Notes: a model not told the origin generated them from the sequence alone. Shown: positions 1 to 8,163, counted from the first letter of the stretch. The stretch: 33,099 nucleotides of DNA from Desulfobacterales bacterium (GCA_025454075.1 JALOPD010000010.1:1-33099), one strand, 5' to 3'. Numbers and translations are program-made.

Positions 1-656
1 GCGATGCCGAACTTGGACTGCATCATGTAGCCGTCGGTGCGGCCGCCGATGCCGATGATGATGTTGCGCAGCGACTGGGCGCAGAAGTCCATGATCCAGC
101 CCATCTCGACGCGGGTGGGGTCGATGTCGAGGCGGCGCATCTTGGTCAGACGAGCGAGCTGCTCGTCGTTGTAGTTGCGCTCGTGCTGCATGCGGCTGGT
201 CATGGCGACCATGGCCAGGTTGTGGGCGTTCATGATGTCGTTGATGTCGCCGGTCAGCCCCAGCGAGAATTCGGTCATGGGGATCAAAAGGGCGTTGCCG
301 CCGCCGGCCGCCGTGCCCTTGACGTTCATGGTGGGGCCGCCGGAGGGCTGGCGCAGGGCGCCGCCGACGTTCTTGCCGCGCTTGCCCAGGCCTTCCATGA
401 GGCCGACCGAGGTCGTGCTCTTGCCTTCGCCGAGCGGCGTCGGGGTGATGGCGGTGACCTCGATGTACTTCCCGTCCGGCTTGCCTTTCAGGCGCTCGAT
501 GATCTTCAGGAAATCGAGCTTGGCCAGACGTCCCATGGGCAGCATCTCTTCCTTCTGCAAACCCAGCTTCTGCTGCCACTGCTCGGGGGAGGGCATTTTT
601 TTCTCGGCGGCCTCGGAAATCTGCCAGTCGGCCATCTTCGTCGCATCGTAGGGCAT
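1..656 (-). CDS. fhs: Formate--tetrahydrofolate ligase, N-terminal part (runs off window)
   Basis: ATP-dependent ligation of formate to tetrahydrofolate, giving 10-formyl-THF; in acetogens and many sulfate reducers this is a methyl-branch step of the Wood-Ljungdahl pathway, and elsewhere it feeds purine synthesis. The reverse strand encodes a protein starting [14 protein letters not shown]. It carries the family P-loop TPLGEGKS at residues 73-80, followed by [11 protein letters not shown], the segment LRQPSGGPT and the GLTGDINDI segment, all typical of FTHFS. About 218 residues are visible of a protein usually near 560-590, so the C-terminal part lies beyond position 1. The start is set by AAGGAGG about 9 bases upstream of the ATG at 656. 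It lies 177 bp downstream of the ABC exporter pair and probably has its own promoter (791-819). The identification is firm; whether the role is autotrophic or anabolic cannot be told here. Confidence 0.95.
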   Translation of the reverse strand, partial: MPYDATKMADWQISEAAEKKMPSPEQWQQKLGLQKEEMLPMGRLAKLDFLKIIERLKGKPDGKYIEVTAITPTPLGEGKSTTSVGLMEGLGKRGKNVGGALRQPSGGPTMNVKGTAAGGGNALLIPMTEFSLGLTGDINDIMNAHNLAMVAMTSRMQHERNYNDEQLARLTKMRRLDIDPTRVEMGWIMDFCAQSLRNIIIGIGGRTDGYMMQSKFGI

Positions 657-790
657 CGGTGTGGTCCTCCTTTTTCGTTAGGCGTTATGGATTCAACTGT
701 GGACGGAGCGGGTGAGCCGTTCCCCTCGCGGATCGCCGGGCGGCCCGTAGGGGTTTGACCCCGCCATTTCCGGGGGCATTTGGGTACAGG

Positions 791-819
791 CCTATACCAT
801 CCGGCCTCCGGTTTGGCAA
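791..819 (-). promoter_or_regulatory. Putative sigma70-type promoter of fhs, with long structured leader
   Basis: On the minus strand TTGCCA (814-819) is separated by 17 bp from TATAGG (791-796), a reasonable -35/-10 pair. The predicted transcript has a leader of about 130 nt before the fhs ATG at 656. That leader holds G-runs and C-runs that could pair in alternative ways (for example GGGG-TCAAA-CCCC, or an upstream CCCC run with the same GGGG). No riboswitch class could be assigned. Confidence 0.35.
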
Positions 820-833
820 GAGAATTATCGCCG

Positions 834-2807
834 TCAAAGCGGCGCGGCGTCCGGCTCCAGCTGGTGGAGGCGGAAGTAAAACCCCCGCTGGTCCATCAGC
901 CGGGAGTGGGTGCCGGATTCGATGATCCGGCCCCGGTGCATGACCAGGATGCGGTCGGCGCCGCGCACGGTGGAGAGGCGGTGGGCCACCACCAGGGCGG
1001 TGCGGCGCCGCATCAGGCGCTCCAGGGCCTGCTGGATCCACTGCTCGGTCTGGGAGTCGATGGCGGAGGTGGCCTCGTCGAAGAGGATGAGCTGCGGGTT
1101 GCGGGCAAAGGCCCGGGCGATGGCGATGAGCTGGCGCTCGCCGGTCGAGATCGAGCCTCCGCCCTCACCGAGAACCGTGTCGAGGCCCTCCGGCAGCCGC
1201 GCGAGCAGGCGATCCAGGTTGGAAGCGGCGATGACGTCGGCCTCCCCGCCGGGGGGCCGCCCGGGGGCGTCCTGGAAAATGTTGTCGCGGATGCTGCCGG
1301 AAAAAAGGAAGGGGTCCTGCATGACGAGGGCCATCCGGTCGCGGAAAACGGCGCTCGGGTAGTCGCGCAGGTCGCGGCCGTTGATCGTCACCCGACCGGC
1401 GGCCGGGTCGTAGAGCCGGGGGATGAGGTTGATGAGCGAGGTCTTGCCGGCGCCGGTGGGCCCCACCACGGCCAGGGTTTCCCCCCGGCGCAGCTCGAAG
1501 CAGACGTCGTTCAGCACGGGCTCCCCCGGCACATAGCCGAAGGTCACATGCTCGAAGCGCAGCTCCTCGATGGCGGACAGCCCGGGGAGGCTCCCTCCCG
1601 GGGGCGCCTCCGGCTGGGGCAGCACGGTGTGCGTGTCCATGACCAGGAAGATGCGCTCGGCCGAGGCCATGGCGTTCTGCAGGATGTTGTATTTTTCCGC
1701 GAGGTCCCGCAGGGGCCGGAAGAACATGCGGATGTAGGAGATGAAGGCCACCAGGGCCCCCAGGCTCAGCGCATCGCCCATTACCTGGAGGCCCCCGTAC
1801 CAGACGATGAGCGCTACGGCCGTCAACGCCACCACCTCGATCAGCGGCATGAAAACGGCGAGCACCCGGATCTGCTCCATGCCGGAGAGGTAGTTGGCGT
1901 GGTTCAGCCGGGCGAAGCGGCGGAAGTTGTCGGCTTCCCGGCGGTAGAGCTGGATGACCCGCATGCCGCCGATGGTTTCCGCGAAGCGGGTGTTGATTTC
2001 GGCCACCTGCACCCGCAGGGTGCGGAAGACCCGGCGGGCGCGTTTGGAGAAACGGAGGGAAGCGGCGGCCACCACCGGCAGGACGACAAAGCTGACCAGC
2101 GCCAGCTTCCAGTTCAGCGCGAGCATCACGGCGGCGATGCCGGCCAGCAGGACCAGGTCCTTGAAGACGAAGGAGATGAACGAGGTGAAGAGCTCGTACA
2201 TGTTCTGGATGTCGCTGGTCGCGCGGGTCACGAGCCGGCCGACCGGGTTGCGGGTGAAGAACTCCAGGGCCAGGCCCTGGGTGTGGCTGAACAGCCGCAT
2301 GCGCAACTCGTGCATGATCCGCTGGCCGGTGATCTCCATGATGACCGACTGGGCGAAGTTGAGCAGAAAATCGAAAACCACCAGAACCCCGAAAACCCCG
2401 GCGATGAGCGCCAGGCCCGCCAGGTCGGCGCGGCGCAGCCGGGCCAGATCCTCCTTGCCCAGGGAGGCCAGGGCCTCGTGCGGGACGTGGGCGACGGCCC
2501 CCTCCACCTGCGCCAGGCCCGGGTGGCGTTGCAGGACGGCCGCCGCCGCCGGGTCCGACACGTCGAGCTTCAGCCGCCGTTCGCCGCCGGCCGCCTCGGA
2601 GGCGAACGGCACGATGTGCCGGTCGATGGCCAGCTTGGTCACGTAGGGCAGGGCCACGTCCAGAAGGGTGATCAGGACCACCAGGCCGATGGACCAGAGC
2701 AGCAGGGGCCGATGGGGACGGACGAACGGGGTGAGTCGCCGCAGGAGCTTGGCGTCGTAGGGTTTGCCCAGGTGGGTTTCTTCGAAATAGTCGGAGTCAG
2801 GCCGCAT
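834..2807 (-). CDS. ABC exporter half-transporter, catalytically competent subunit of a heterodimer (MdlB/BmrD-like)
   Basis: A 657-residue half-transporter of the inner membrane, with an N-terminal six-helix exporter domain and a C-terminal nucleotide-binding domain. Walker A is GPTGAGKT (449-456), Walker B ends FDEATS with catalytic Glu578, and the switch His is H609. The signature motif deviates: ISTGE (553-557) instead of LSGGQ. A hydrophilic stretch of roughly 60 residues (about 66-128) sits between the first two membrane helices, where BmrD/LmrD-type subunits carry an extracytoplasmic domain. The ATG at 2807 lies inside the 3' end of the upstream half-transporter (11-bp overlap), so the two are probably translationally coupled and form one heterodimer. 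The substrate is not evident; lipids or drugs are usual for the family. Confidence 0.93.
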   Translation of the reverse strand: MRPDSDYFEETHLGKPYDAKLLRRLTPFVRPHRPLLLWSIGLVVLITLLDVALPYVTKLAIDRHIVPFASEAAGGERRLKLDVSDPAAAAVLQRHPGLAQVEGAVAHVPHEALASLGKEDLARLRRADLAGLALIAGVFGVLVVFDFLLNFAQSVIMEITGQRIMHELRMRLFSHTQGLALEFFTRNPVGRLVTRATSDIQNMYELFTSFISFVFKDLVLLAGIAAVMLALNWKLALVSFVVLPVVAAASLRFSKRARRVFRTLRVQVAEINTRFAETIGGMRVIQLYRREADNFRRFARLNHANYLSGMEQIRVLAVFMPLIEVVALTAVALIVWYGGLQVMGDALSLGALVAFISYIRMFFRPLRDLAEKYNILQNAMASAERIFLVMDTHTVLPQPEAPPGGSLPGLSAIEELRFEHVTFGYVPGEPVLNDVCFELRRGETLAVVGPTGAGKTSLINLIPRLYDPAAGRVTINGRDLRDYPSAVFRDRMALVMQDPFLFSGSIRDNIFQDAPGRPPGGEADVIAASNLDRLLARLPEGLDTVLGEGGGSISTGERQLIAIARAFARNPQLILFDEATSAIDSQTEQWIQQALERLMRRRTALVVAHRLSTVRGADRILVMHRGRIIESGTHSRLMDQRGFYFRLHQLEPDAAPL

Positions 2808-4554
2808 GCGGCGCCTCTTCGATCTCCTGGAGACGATAGGTGCGGGCGTAATAATCGCTCGTCTGCATGAGTTCCGCGTGCCGGCCCGCGGCGGCGACCC
2901 GGCCGCGGTCGAGCACCACGATCCGGTCGGAAAAGCCGAGGGCCGAGAGCCGGTGCGAGGCGATGAGGATGGTCTTGCGGCCGGCCAGGCGGCGGAGGGT
3001 CCGGGTGATGACCGCCCCGGTTTCGAAGTCGACCTGGCTGATGGGGTCGTCCAGGATCACCACCGGTGCGTCGGCGAGCAGGCAGCGGGCGAGCGCCACG
3101 CGCTGCTTCTGGCCGCCGGAGAGCATCACGCCCCGCTCGCCGACGATGGTGTCGAAGCCGTGGGGGAAGGACCGCACGGTGTCGAGCAGCGCGGCGGCGG
3201 CCGCCGCCTCCTCGAGGCGCCCTTCCGGGACCGAGGGGTCGCCGAAGGTGATGTTGTCGCGGAGGGTGCCGGAAAAGAGAAACGGTTCCTGGGGCATGAA
3301 GGCGACGGCCGCCCGCAGCTCCTCGATGCGAAGGCGCCGGATCTCCCGGCCGTCCAGCCGCACCCGCCCGGTGGTGACGTCGTACAGCCGGGGGATCAGG
3401 CTGAGCAGGGTGGTTTTGCCGCTTCCCGGGGGGCCGACGACGCCGAGCACCGAGCCCGCCGCGATGGACAGGTCGAGACCGTCTATGGCCGGCGCGGGGT
3501 TCGCGCCCGGGCTGCCGGGATAGCTGAAGCCGGCGGCTTCGAAGGCGATGTCCCCCCGGGCTTGCCCCAGGGCGTGGGCGTCGGGTGCGGAGCCGATGTC
3601 GGGCGCGGTGGCGAGAATCGCATGGACCCGCTCCAGCGACGCCCGTCCTCTTTGAACGAGGTTGGTGACCCAGCCCAGCGCCATCATCGGCCAGGTGAGC
3701 AGCCCGAGGTAGCTGATGAACGCCACGAAATCCCCCGGCGTGATGGCGAGCAGGATCGTCTGCCGGCCGCCGACCAGCAGGACCAGCGCCATGCTCAGAT
3801 TGGTGAACAGCAGCATCATCGGGAAAAAAGCCCCGGTGATTCGCACCAGTTTGAGGTTCTCGTTGACGTAAGCGCGGGAGGCCGCCTCCACCCGCGCGGC
3901 CTCCACGGCCTTGCGGTTGTGGGCCTTGATCAGGCGGATGCCGGCGAAGCGCTCCCGGATGATTTCGGTCAAATCGGAAAAAGAGGCCTGCACCGCCTGG
4001 TACCGGCGATGCATCTTGCGGCTGAAGAAGCGCGTGCCCACGGCGATCAGCGGCATCGGGATGAGGACGACGCCGGTCAGGGCGGGGTCGATGTAGGCCA
4101 TGAAGGCGATGGCGGCGGCCCCCATGACCACGGCGTCGTTCAAGGCCACCAGGCCCATGCCGGCCGCCATGCGGATCTGCTGGATGTCGTTGGTGGCGTG
4201 GGCCATCAGGTCGCCCGTGCGGGTGCGGTCGAAGTATGCGGCCGACAGGGTCTGCAAATGGCTGAAAAGTCGGTCGCGCAGCCCTTGCTCCACGCGGCGG
4301 GAGGCGCCGAGCAGGCACATCCGCCAGACGTAGCGGAACACGCCCACGAGAACCGCCAGGACGCAGATGGCGACGGCATAGAGCAGCATCTGCCCGCTCT
4401 CGGCGCGCATGGCCGCCAGGTCGTCCACCGCCCATTTGATGACGCGCGGGATGACGAGCTGCACCACGTCGACCACGATCAGGCTCAACAGCCCGATGAG
4501 GATCCTGAGCCGATTTTCCGAAAAGTAGGGTGTGATGAGACCGAGAGATGACAT
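2797..4554 (-). CDS. ABC exporter half-transporter, degenerate-site subunit of a heterodimer (MdlA/BmrC-like)
   Basis: A 585-residue half-transporter with six predicted membrane helices followed by a nucleotide-binding domain. It has Walker A GPPGSGKT (374-381), a canonical LSGGQ signature (478-482) and switch His534. Walker B reads VVILDD, so Asp503 replaces the catalytic Glu. Its own Walker site, paired with the deviant ISTGE signature of the partner encoded downstream, would form the non-hydrolytic site, while its intact LSGGQ completes the active site of the partner. This complementary pattern is that of MdlA/MdlB and BmrC/BmrD. It is the first gene of the two-gene unit. No good Shine-Dalgarno precedes the ATG at 4554, but the N-terminal sequence agrees with family members. 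Confidence 0.93.
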   Translation of the reverse strand: MSSLGLITPYFSENRLRILIGLLSLIVVDVVQLVIPRVIKWAVDDLAAMRAESGQMLLYAVAICVLAVLVGVFRYVWRMCLLGASRRVEQGLRDRLFSHLQTLSAAYFDRTRTGDLMAHATNDIQQIRMAAGMGLVALNDAVVMGAAAIAFMAYIDPALTGVVLIPMPLIAVGTRFFSRKMHRRYQAVQASFSDLTEIIRERFAGIRLIKAHNRKAVEAARVEAASRAYVNENLKLVRITGAFFPMMLLFTNLSMALVLLVGGRQTILLAITPGDFVAFISYLGLLTWPMMALGWVTNLVQRGRASLERVHAILATAPDIGSAPDAHALGQARGDIAFEAAGFSYPGSPGANPAPAIDGLDLSIAAGSVLGVVGPPGSGKTTLLSLIPRLYDVTTGRVRLDGREIRRLRIEELRAAVAFMPQEPFLFSGTLRDNITFGDPSVPEGRLEEAAAAAALLDTVRSFPHGFDTIVGERGVMLSGGQKQRVALARCLLADAPVVILDDPISQVDFETGAVITRTLRRLAGRKTILIASHRLSALGFSDRIVVLDRGRVAAAGRHAELMQTSDYYARTYRLQEIEEAPHAA

Positions 4555-4556
4555 TT

Positions 4557-4651
4557 AAAAACAGCGCTCGATTACGGTTGTCAACCCAGGATGGCATAAC
4601 ACAGCCGATGAGGATCGGCAACCGTGATCGGGGGAAAACGGCGCTGTTTTT
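4557..4651. repeat. Nested inverted repeat between divergent ABC and rnb genes
   Basis: The outer arms AAAAACAGCGC (4557-4567) and GCGCTGTTTTT (4641-4651) are perfect complements. The inner arms 4569-4580 and 4619-4630 match over 12 bp with one G-T wobble. The structure fills nearly the whole region between the two divergent start codons, leaving only the rnb promoter outside. It could be an operator, a cruciform or a leader hairpin; no known motif was recognised. Confidence 0.6.
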
Positions 4652-4657
4652 ACGGCG

Positions 4658-4686
4658 TTGACTTTGATTGCGCCGGTTGCTATTTT
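4658..4686 (+). promoter_or_regulatory. Predicted promoter of the RNase II-like gene, giving a leaderless mRNA
   Basis: TTGACT (4658-4663), a 17-bp spacer and TATTTT (4681-4686) form a good sigma70-type promoter. The ATG at 4693 lies 7 bases after the -10 box, where transcription would start, so the mRNA would have essentially no 5' leader. This agrees with the absence of a Shine-Dalgarno sequence. Confidence 0.5.
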
Positions 4687-4692
4687 AACCGC

Positions 4693-6690
4693 ATGGAACT
4701 TGGGAATATTGTTGAATATATCGACCGCGAGAGAATCCTGTGCGCGGTGATTCTGGAGGTCCGCAACCAGCGGCTGAGGCTGCTGACCGAAAACAACAAG
4801 GAGGTCAACCTGTCCGCCAGCCGGCTGCTGCGCCGGGATCGCATGCGCCTGGACCTGTCCGCAAGCCGCACGCGGATGGTGGACGCCCTCAAAGAGGTGG
4901 CCCACAAACGCAAGGCGCTCATCGGCGAGGTCGTCATCCGGGATCTCTGGGAAGTTCTCAACTCCGAGCAGGAGTGGATCGACCTGGAGACGATGACGGC
5001 TTTCTGCTTTCCCGGGGCGCCGAACGGCGACCACCAATCGGCCGTGATGCGGGCGCTGTTCAACGACCGGCTCTATTTTAGGTTCGATCCGAGGCGGTTT
5101 TTCCCCAATACCGCGGAGCAGGTCGAACGGCTGATCGCCCAGCGCGAGGAGCAGGCGCGGCGGCAGCGCGTCATCGAAACCGGCGGCGATTGGCTCCGGC
5201 GCTGCCTGGCGCATGGCGGCCCTACGGCGGCCGACGCCCGGGAACCCGGCGTCGGCGAGTTCCTCGACGTTCTCAAATCCTATTACCTCTTCGAGAAGGA
5301 AAGCCCGGATGACAGCCTCGCCAGAGGCATGCTGGAGCGGGCGGGGCTGGACCAGACAGATGAGCTGTTCGCCCTGCTCGTCAAGGCCGGGGTATTTGCG
5401 GCGGACGAGAACGTCGAGTTGCTCCGCCTCGGTGCCCCGGTCGAATTCCCTCCCGAGGTGCGGCAGGCGGCCGTGGAGCTGACGAGCGCCGCGCGGCCGC
5501 TGGCGGCGGACTCCCGCCGCCAGGACCTGACCGATCTCCGCCTGTTTACCATCGACGGCCAATCCACACTGGATTTCGACGACGCCCTGAGCCTGGAAGC
5601 GACGCCGGAAGGGTTGCGGCTGGGGGTCCACATCGTCGACGTGGCGCACGTGGTTCGCACGGGCGACCCAATGGATCTGGAGGCCCGCCGCCGCGGCAGC
5701 TCGATCTACATGGCGGACCAGAGAATCCCCATGCTGCCGCCGGCCCTGGCCGAGGGCCTGTGCAGCCTGAAGGCCGGGGAGGTGCGGCCGGCCATCAGCA
5801 CCGTGGTCGACTTGAGCCCCGAGCTGGACGTGCGGGGCTACCGGATCCTGCCGACCATCGTTCGGGTGAAAAGCCAGCTCAGCTACTTCGACGTGAACCT
5901 GCTGGCGGACCAGGACCCCACCGTGGTGCATCTGCGCAGCATCGCCCGGAAATTCCGTGAAGCCCGCCTGGCGGCCGGCGCGGTTCACATTTCCGTGCCG
6001 GAGATCAACCTCTGGCTGGGGGAAAACGGCGATATCAATCTCAACCGCGTGAACCGCGAAAGCCCGGGCCGGATGCTGGTGGCCGAGATCATGATCCTCG
6101 CCAACTGGCTCATGGCCCGGTTCCTGTCCGAGAACGGCGTGCCGGCGATTTTCCGATCCCAGCCCGAACCGAGGGAGCGGCTCTATCGCGGAGAAGAGGG
6201 GACCCTGTTTCAGCACTGGATGCAGCGGCGTCTGCTCAACCGCTTCGTTCTGGGCCATGCCGCCGAGAAGCATTCCGGCCTCGGGTTGGCCGCTTACGTG
6301 ACGGCGACCTCCCCCATCCGCAAATACTTCGACCTGGTCACCCAGCGCCAGGTGCGGGCCGTCCTGGGGCTGGAAGAGCCTTACTCGGCCGAGGAGATCG
6401 ATCGCCTGATCGAGGACCTGTCCATGCCCATGAGCCGTGTCGGCCGCCTGCAGGCGGGCCGCCAGCGCTACTGGCTGTTGAGGTACCTCGAACAGCGGAT
6501 CGGGCAGAAGGAGGAGGCCATCGTGCTGGTGCGCCGGCGCCACAGCTATCAGGTGCTCCTCGCGGACTACATGCTGGAATGCGACTTGCCGATTACCGGA
6601 GGCTTCGAACTGAAACCCGAGGACCTGATCCAGGTCACCATCCAAAACGTCAGCGCTCGCAAAGACCTGGTGTCGCTGACGATCGGATAG
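4693..6690 (+). CDS. RNase II/RNase R family 3'-5' exoribonuclease (Zam-like)
   Basis: A 665-residue protein predicted to degrade RNA processively from the 3' end. The RNB catalytic domain is in the middle: TIDGQSTLDFDDA supplies Asp288, Asp294, Asp296 and Asp297, with the same spacing as the four metal-binding aspartates of E. coli RNase II (201, 207, 209, 210). The conserved TSPIRKYFDL (539-548) is near the end of that domain and supplies the conserved Arg543. The N-terminal ~90 residues look like a small beta domain plus a winged-helix region rather than classic cold-shock domains, as in cyanobacterial Zam-type proteins. The last ~70 residues may be an S1-like fold. An in-frame GTG at 4624 exists, but it lies upstream of the predicted promoter, so I chose the ATG at 4693. 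Confidence 0.9.
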   Translation: MELGNIVEYIDRERILCAVILEVRNQRLRLLTENNKEVNLSASRLLRRDRMRLDLSASRTRMVDALKEVAHKRKALIGEVVIRDLWEVLNSEQEWIDLETMTAFCFPGAPNGDHQSAVMRALFNDRLYFRFDPRRFFPNTAEQVERLIAQREEQARRQRVIETGGDWLRRCLAHGGPTAADAREPGVGEFLDVLKSYYLFEKESPDDSLARGMLERAGLDQTDELFALLVKAGVFAADENVELLRLGAPVEFPPEVRQAAVELTSAARPLAADSRRQDLTDLRLFTIDGQSTLDFDDALSLEATPEGLRLGVHIVDVAHVVRTGDPMDLEARRRGSSIYMADQRIPMLPPALAEGLCSLKAGEVRPAISTVVDLSPELDVRGYRILPTIVRVKSQLSYFDVNLLADQDPTVVHLRSIARKFREARLAAGAVHISVPEINLWLGENGDINLNRVNRESPGRMLVAEIMILANWLMARFLSENGVPAIFRSQPEPRERLYRGEEGTLFQHWMQRRLLNRFVLGHAAEKHSGLGLAAYVTATSPIRKYFDLVTQRQVRAVLGLEEPYSAEEIDRLIEDLSMPMSRVGRLQAGRQRYWLLRYLEQRIGQKEEAIVLVRRRHSYQVLLADYMLECDLPITGGFELKPEDLIQVTIQNVSARKDLVSLTIG

Positions 6691-6698
6691 GGTGGAGC

Positions 6699-6798
6699 GC
6701 GTTTGTCGCGTTGCTCGCGTTTTACGCGTTCAGCGCGTATGCGCGCGAAGCCTTTTTTTCGTTTCAACGCGATAAACGCGATGAACGCCGGCAACGCG
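6699..6798. repeat. 9-bp-period degenerate tandem repeat arranged as an inverted pair
   Basis: Five consecutive 9-mers beginning GCGT run from 6699 to 6743 (GCGTTTGTC, GCGTTGCTC, GCGTTTTAC, GCGTTCAGC, GCGTATGCG). After a T-rich spacer, four 9-mers of the complementary type end in CGCG or CGCC from 6763 to 6798 (TTCAACGCG, ATAAACGCG, ATGAACGCC, GGCAACGCG). It fills the gap between convergent genes, and the T-run after GCGCGTATGCGC could help termination of the upstream gene. Confidence 0.6.
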
Positions 6799-6800
6799 CT

Positions 6801-7280
6801 TCATTTCACGCAAATCACCAGCCCGCCTGTTATTTTCTGCAGCTCCTGGGCGGTCAGTTTGAAGACCGCCTGAGGAGTGCCGGCCGCAGCCCAGATGTCT
6901 GCGTACTGAAACAGGTCCTCGTCGATGAACACCTTCAGCGGCTGCGGGTGTCCGACCGGCGGAACTCCGCCGATGGCGAAGCCGGTGGCCTGACGCACGA
7001 AATCGGCGTCGGCTTTAACGACGGGTTCCCCCAGCAGCCTGGAGAGCTCCTTTTCGTTGACGCGGTTGGCGCCGCTGGCGACCACGAGGATGGCCTTGCG
7101 GCTGGAGGCGCCTTTGAACACCAGCGACTTCGCGATCTGGCCCACCTCGCAGCCCACGGCTCGGGCGGCATCCTGGGCGCTGCGGGTGGTTGCGCTCATT
7201 TCCATCACCCGGCTGCCGACACCCAGGCGCTCCAGCACTTCCTGGACCCTGCCGGCTCCGGGACTCAGCTGTTCGCTCAT
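6801..7280 (-). CDS. YbaK/EbsC-type aminoacyl-tRNA deacylase domain protein
   Basis: A 159-residue single-domain protein of the YbaK/ProX-like family, whose members hydrolyse misacylated tRNAs (for example Cys-tRNA(Pro)) in the cytoplasm. Family features visible are QIAKSLVFKG, with the conserved lysine before the SLVF strand, LVVASGANRVNEKELSRLLG, and the glycine-rich GGVPPVGH loop. The length is typical. A longer reading frame begins at 7322, but the ATG at 7280 is preceded by GAGGTG at good spacing and starts the conserved region. It is divergent from the TetR gene, with 84 bp between the start codons. Which tRNA is edited cannot be read from sequence alone. Confidence 0.9.
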   Translation of the reverse strand: MSEQLSPGAGRVQEVLERLGVGSRVMEMSATTRSAQDAARAVGCEVGQIAKSLVFKGASSRKAILVVASGANRVNEKELSRLLGEPVVKADADFVRQATGFAIGGVPPVGHPQPLKVFIDEDLFQYADIWAAAGTPQAVFKLTAQELQKITGGLVICVK

Positions 7281-7299
7281 GTGATCACCTCGTTTCAGC

Positions 7300-7345
7300 T
7301 TGACTAAACATGGAATAATCATTACAAAAGAATTTATTTACAAAA
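7300..7345. promoter_or_regulatory. Overlapping divergent promoters between ybaK-like and tetR genes
   Basis: Plus strand: TTGACT (7300-7305), 17 bp, TACAAA (7323-7328), for the regulator. Minus strand: TTGTAA (7338-7343), 17 bp, GATTAT (7315-7320), for the deacylase. The two overlap face to face. The octamer TTACAAAA occurs at 7322-7329 and again at 7338-7345 as a direct repeat, a candidate binding site, possibly for the TetR protein itself. The -10 boxes are only four-of-six matches. Confidence 0.35.
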
Positions 7346-7364
7346 CTTAATTCAGGGAGATCGC

Positions 7365-7994
7365 ATGGGGATCCAGGAACGCAAAGAGAGAGAAAAAGAA
7401 CGCCGCAAACAGCAGATCCTGGTTGCCGCCAAACGGGTGTTTTCGGAAAAAGGGTTCAACAAGGCCACCATGGAGGACATCGCCCAAGAGGCTGAACTGA
7501 GCCCCGGGACCCTCTACCTGTATTTCAAGAACAAGGAAGAGCTTTACGCGTCGCTTTCCCTCCGCATCCTGCAGTACTTGCTGCTGCGCATCGAGCATGT
7601 CAACGCCATGAAGCCGGCAGGCCCCGACGAGAAGCTCAAGGCCCTCATGGAGGCCATGTACGACGTGTACGAATTCGACCCGCTGATCATCATCAACATG
7701 TTCCACCTGCAGTCGAGCGACACGCTAAAAAACCTCACCCCCCAGCTGCTGGAGGAGATCAAGGACCTTACCGGCAAGTCCATGAAATCGATCGTCCAGA
7801 TCTTCAAGGACGGGGTCTCCAAGGAGATCTTCATCGACCGCCATCCCGTGGCCCTCGCCGACACCTTCTGGTCCCTGTTCTCGGGGGTCATCCTCTGGAT
7901 GACCAGCAAGAAGCTGGTCAACGACGGCAAGGACCACCTCAAGGAGACGCTGGCGCTCGCCTTCGACATCTTCTACCGAGGCATCCAGCGATAG
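7365..7994 (+). CDS. TetR/AcrR family transcriptional regulator
   Basis: A 209-residue DNA-binding regulator. Residues ~15-60 form the TetR helix-turn-helix, with the hallmark run KRVFSEKGFNKATMEDIA followed by LSPGTLYLYFKNKEELY. The remaining ~150 residues are a helical ligand-binding and dimerisation domain with no recognisable ligand signature. The ATG at 7365 is preceded by AGGGAGA. It is divergent from the YbaK-like gene, and the shared 84-bp region holds overlapping promoters, so autoregulation and control of that neighbour are the simplest guess. The basic N-terminus (KEREKERRKQQ) is common in this family. Confidence 0.95.
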   Translation: MGIQERKEREKERRKQQILVAAKRVFSEKGFNKATMEDIAQEAELSPGTLYLYFKNKEELYASLSLRILQYLLLRIEHVNAMKPAGPDEKLKALMEAMYDVYEFDPLIIINMFHLQSSDTLKNLTPQLLEEIKDLTGKSMKSIVQIFKDGVSKEIFIDRHPVALADTFWSLFSGVILWMTSKKLVNDGKDHLKETLALAFDIFYRGIQR

Positions 7995-7995
7995 C

Positions 7996-8095
7996 CGGGT
8001 GTTGAAAAACGGCGCCTCAGGCCGTGATCCGGCGCAGTGCGGCCTTTGGAAATGCTCACTTGAACAAAGAATGTGCTGCGCTTTCCAACACCCCG
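7996..8095. repeat. Imperfect inverted repeat between convergent tetR and HAD/AIRS genes
   Basis: The outer ends GGGTGTTG (7997-8004) and CAACACCC (8086-8093) are complementary, and flanking bases match partly (AAAACGGCGC against GCGCTTTCC). The ~100-bp element occupies most of the 169-bp gap between converging genes and may act as a terminator or be a REP-like repeat. Nothing else is recognisable in the gap. Confidence 0.4.
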
Positions 8096-8163
8096 AACGC
8101 CCTGGCTGCCGGCCGGATGCCTGTTTTTGACCCCCTGATCGATGCGAATCGCGGCCGGGGGGG

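Noticed and set aside
657..796. ZTP (pfl) or THF riboswitch in the fhs leader
   Set aside because: Only fragments such as TGGCG and CCGCC are present; the complete conserved core blocks of either class could not be found.
4556..4584. Minus-strand promoter TTGACA (4579-4584) for the ABC pair
   Set aside because: The matching -10 (TTTTTA or TTTTAA) would place the transcription start inside the coding region, and no later start codon fits the family.
780..6645. Other long antisense frames (780-2870 plus, 2672-4621 minus, 2806-4551 plus, 4555-6645 minus)
   Set aside because: All mirror the ABC pair or the RNase gene in codon-biased frames and show no family motifs.
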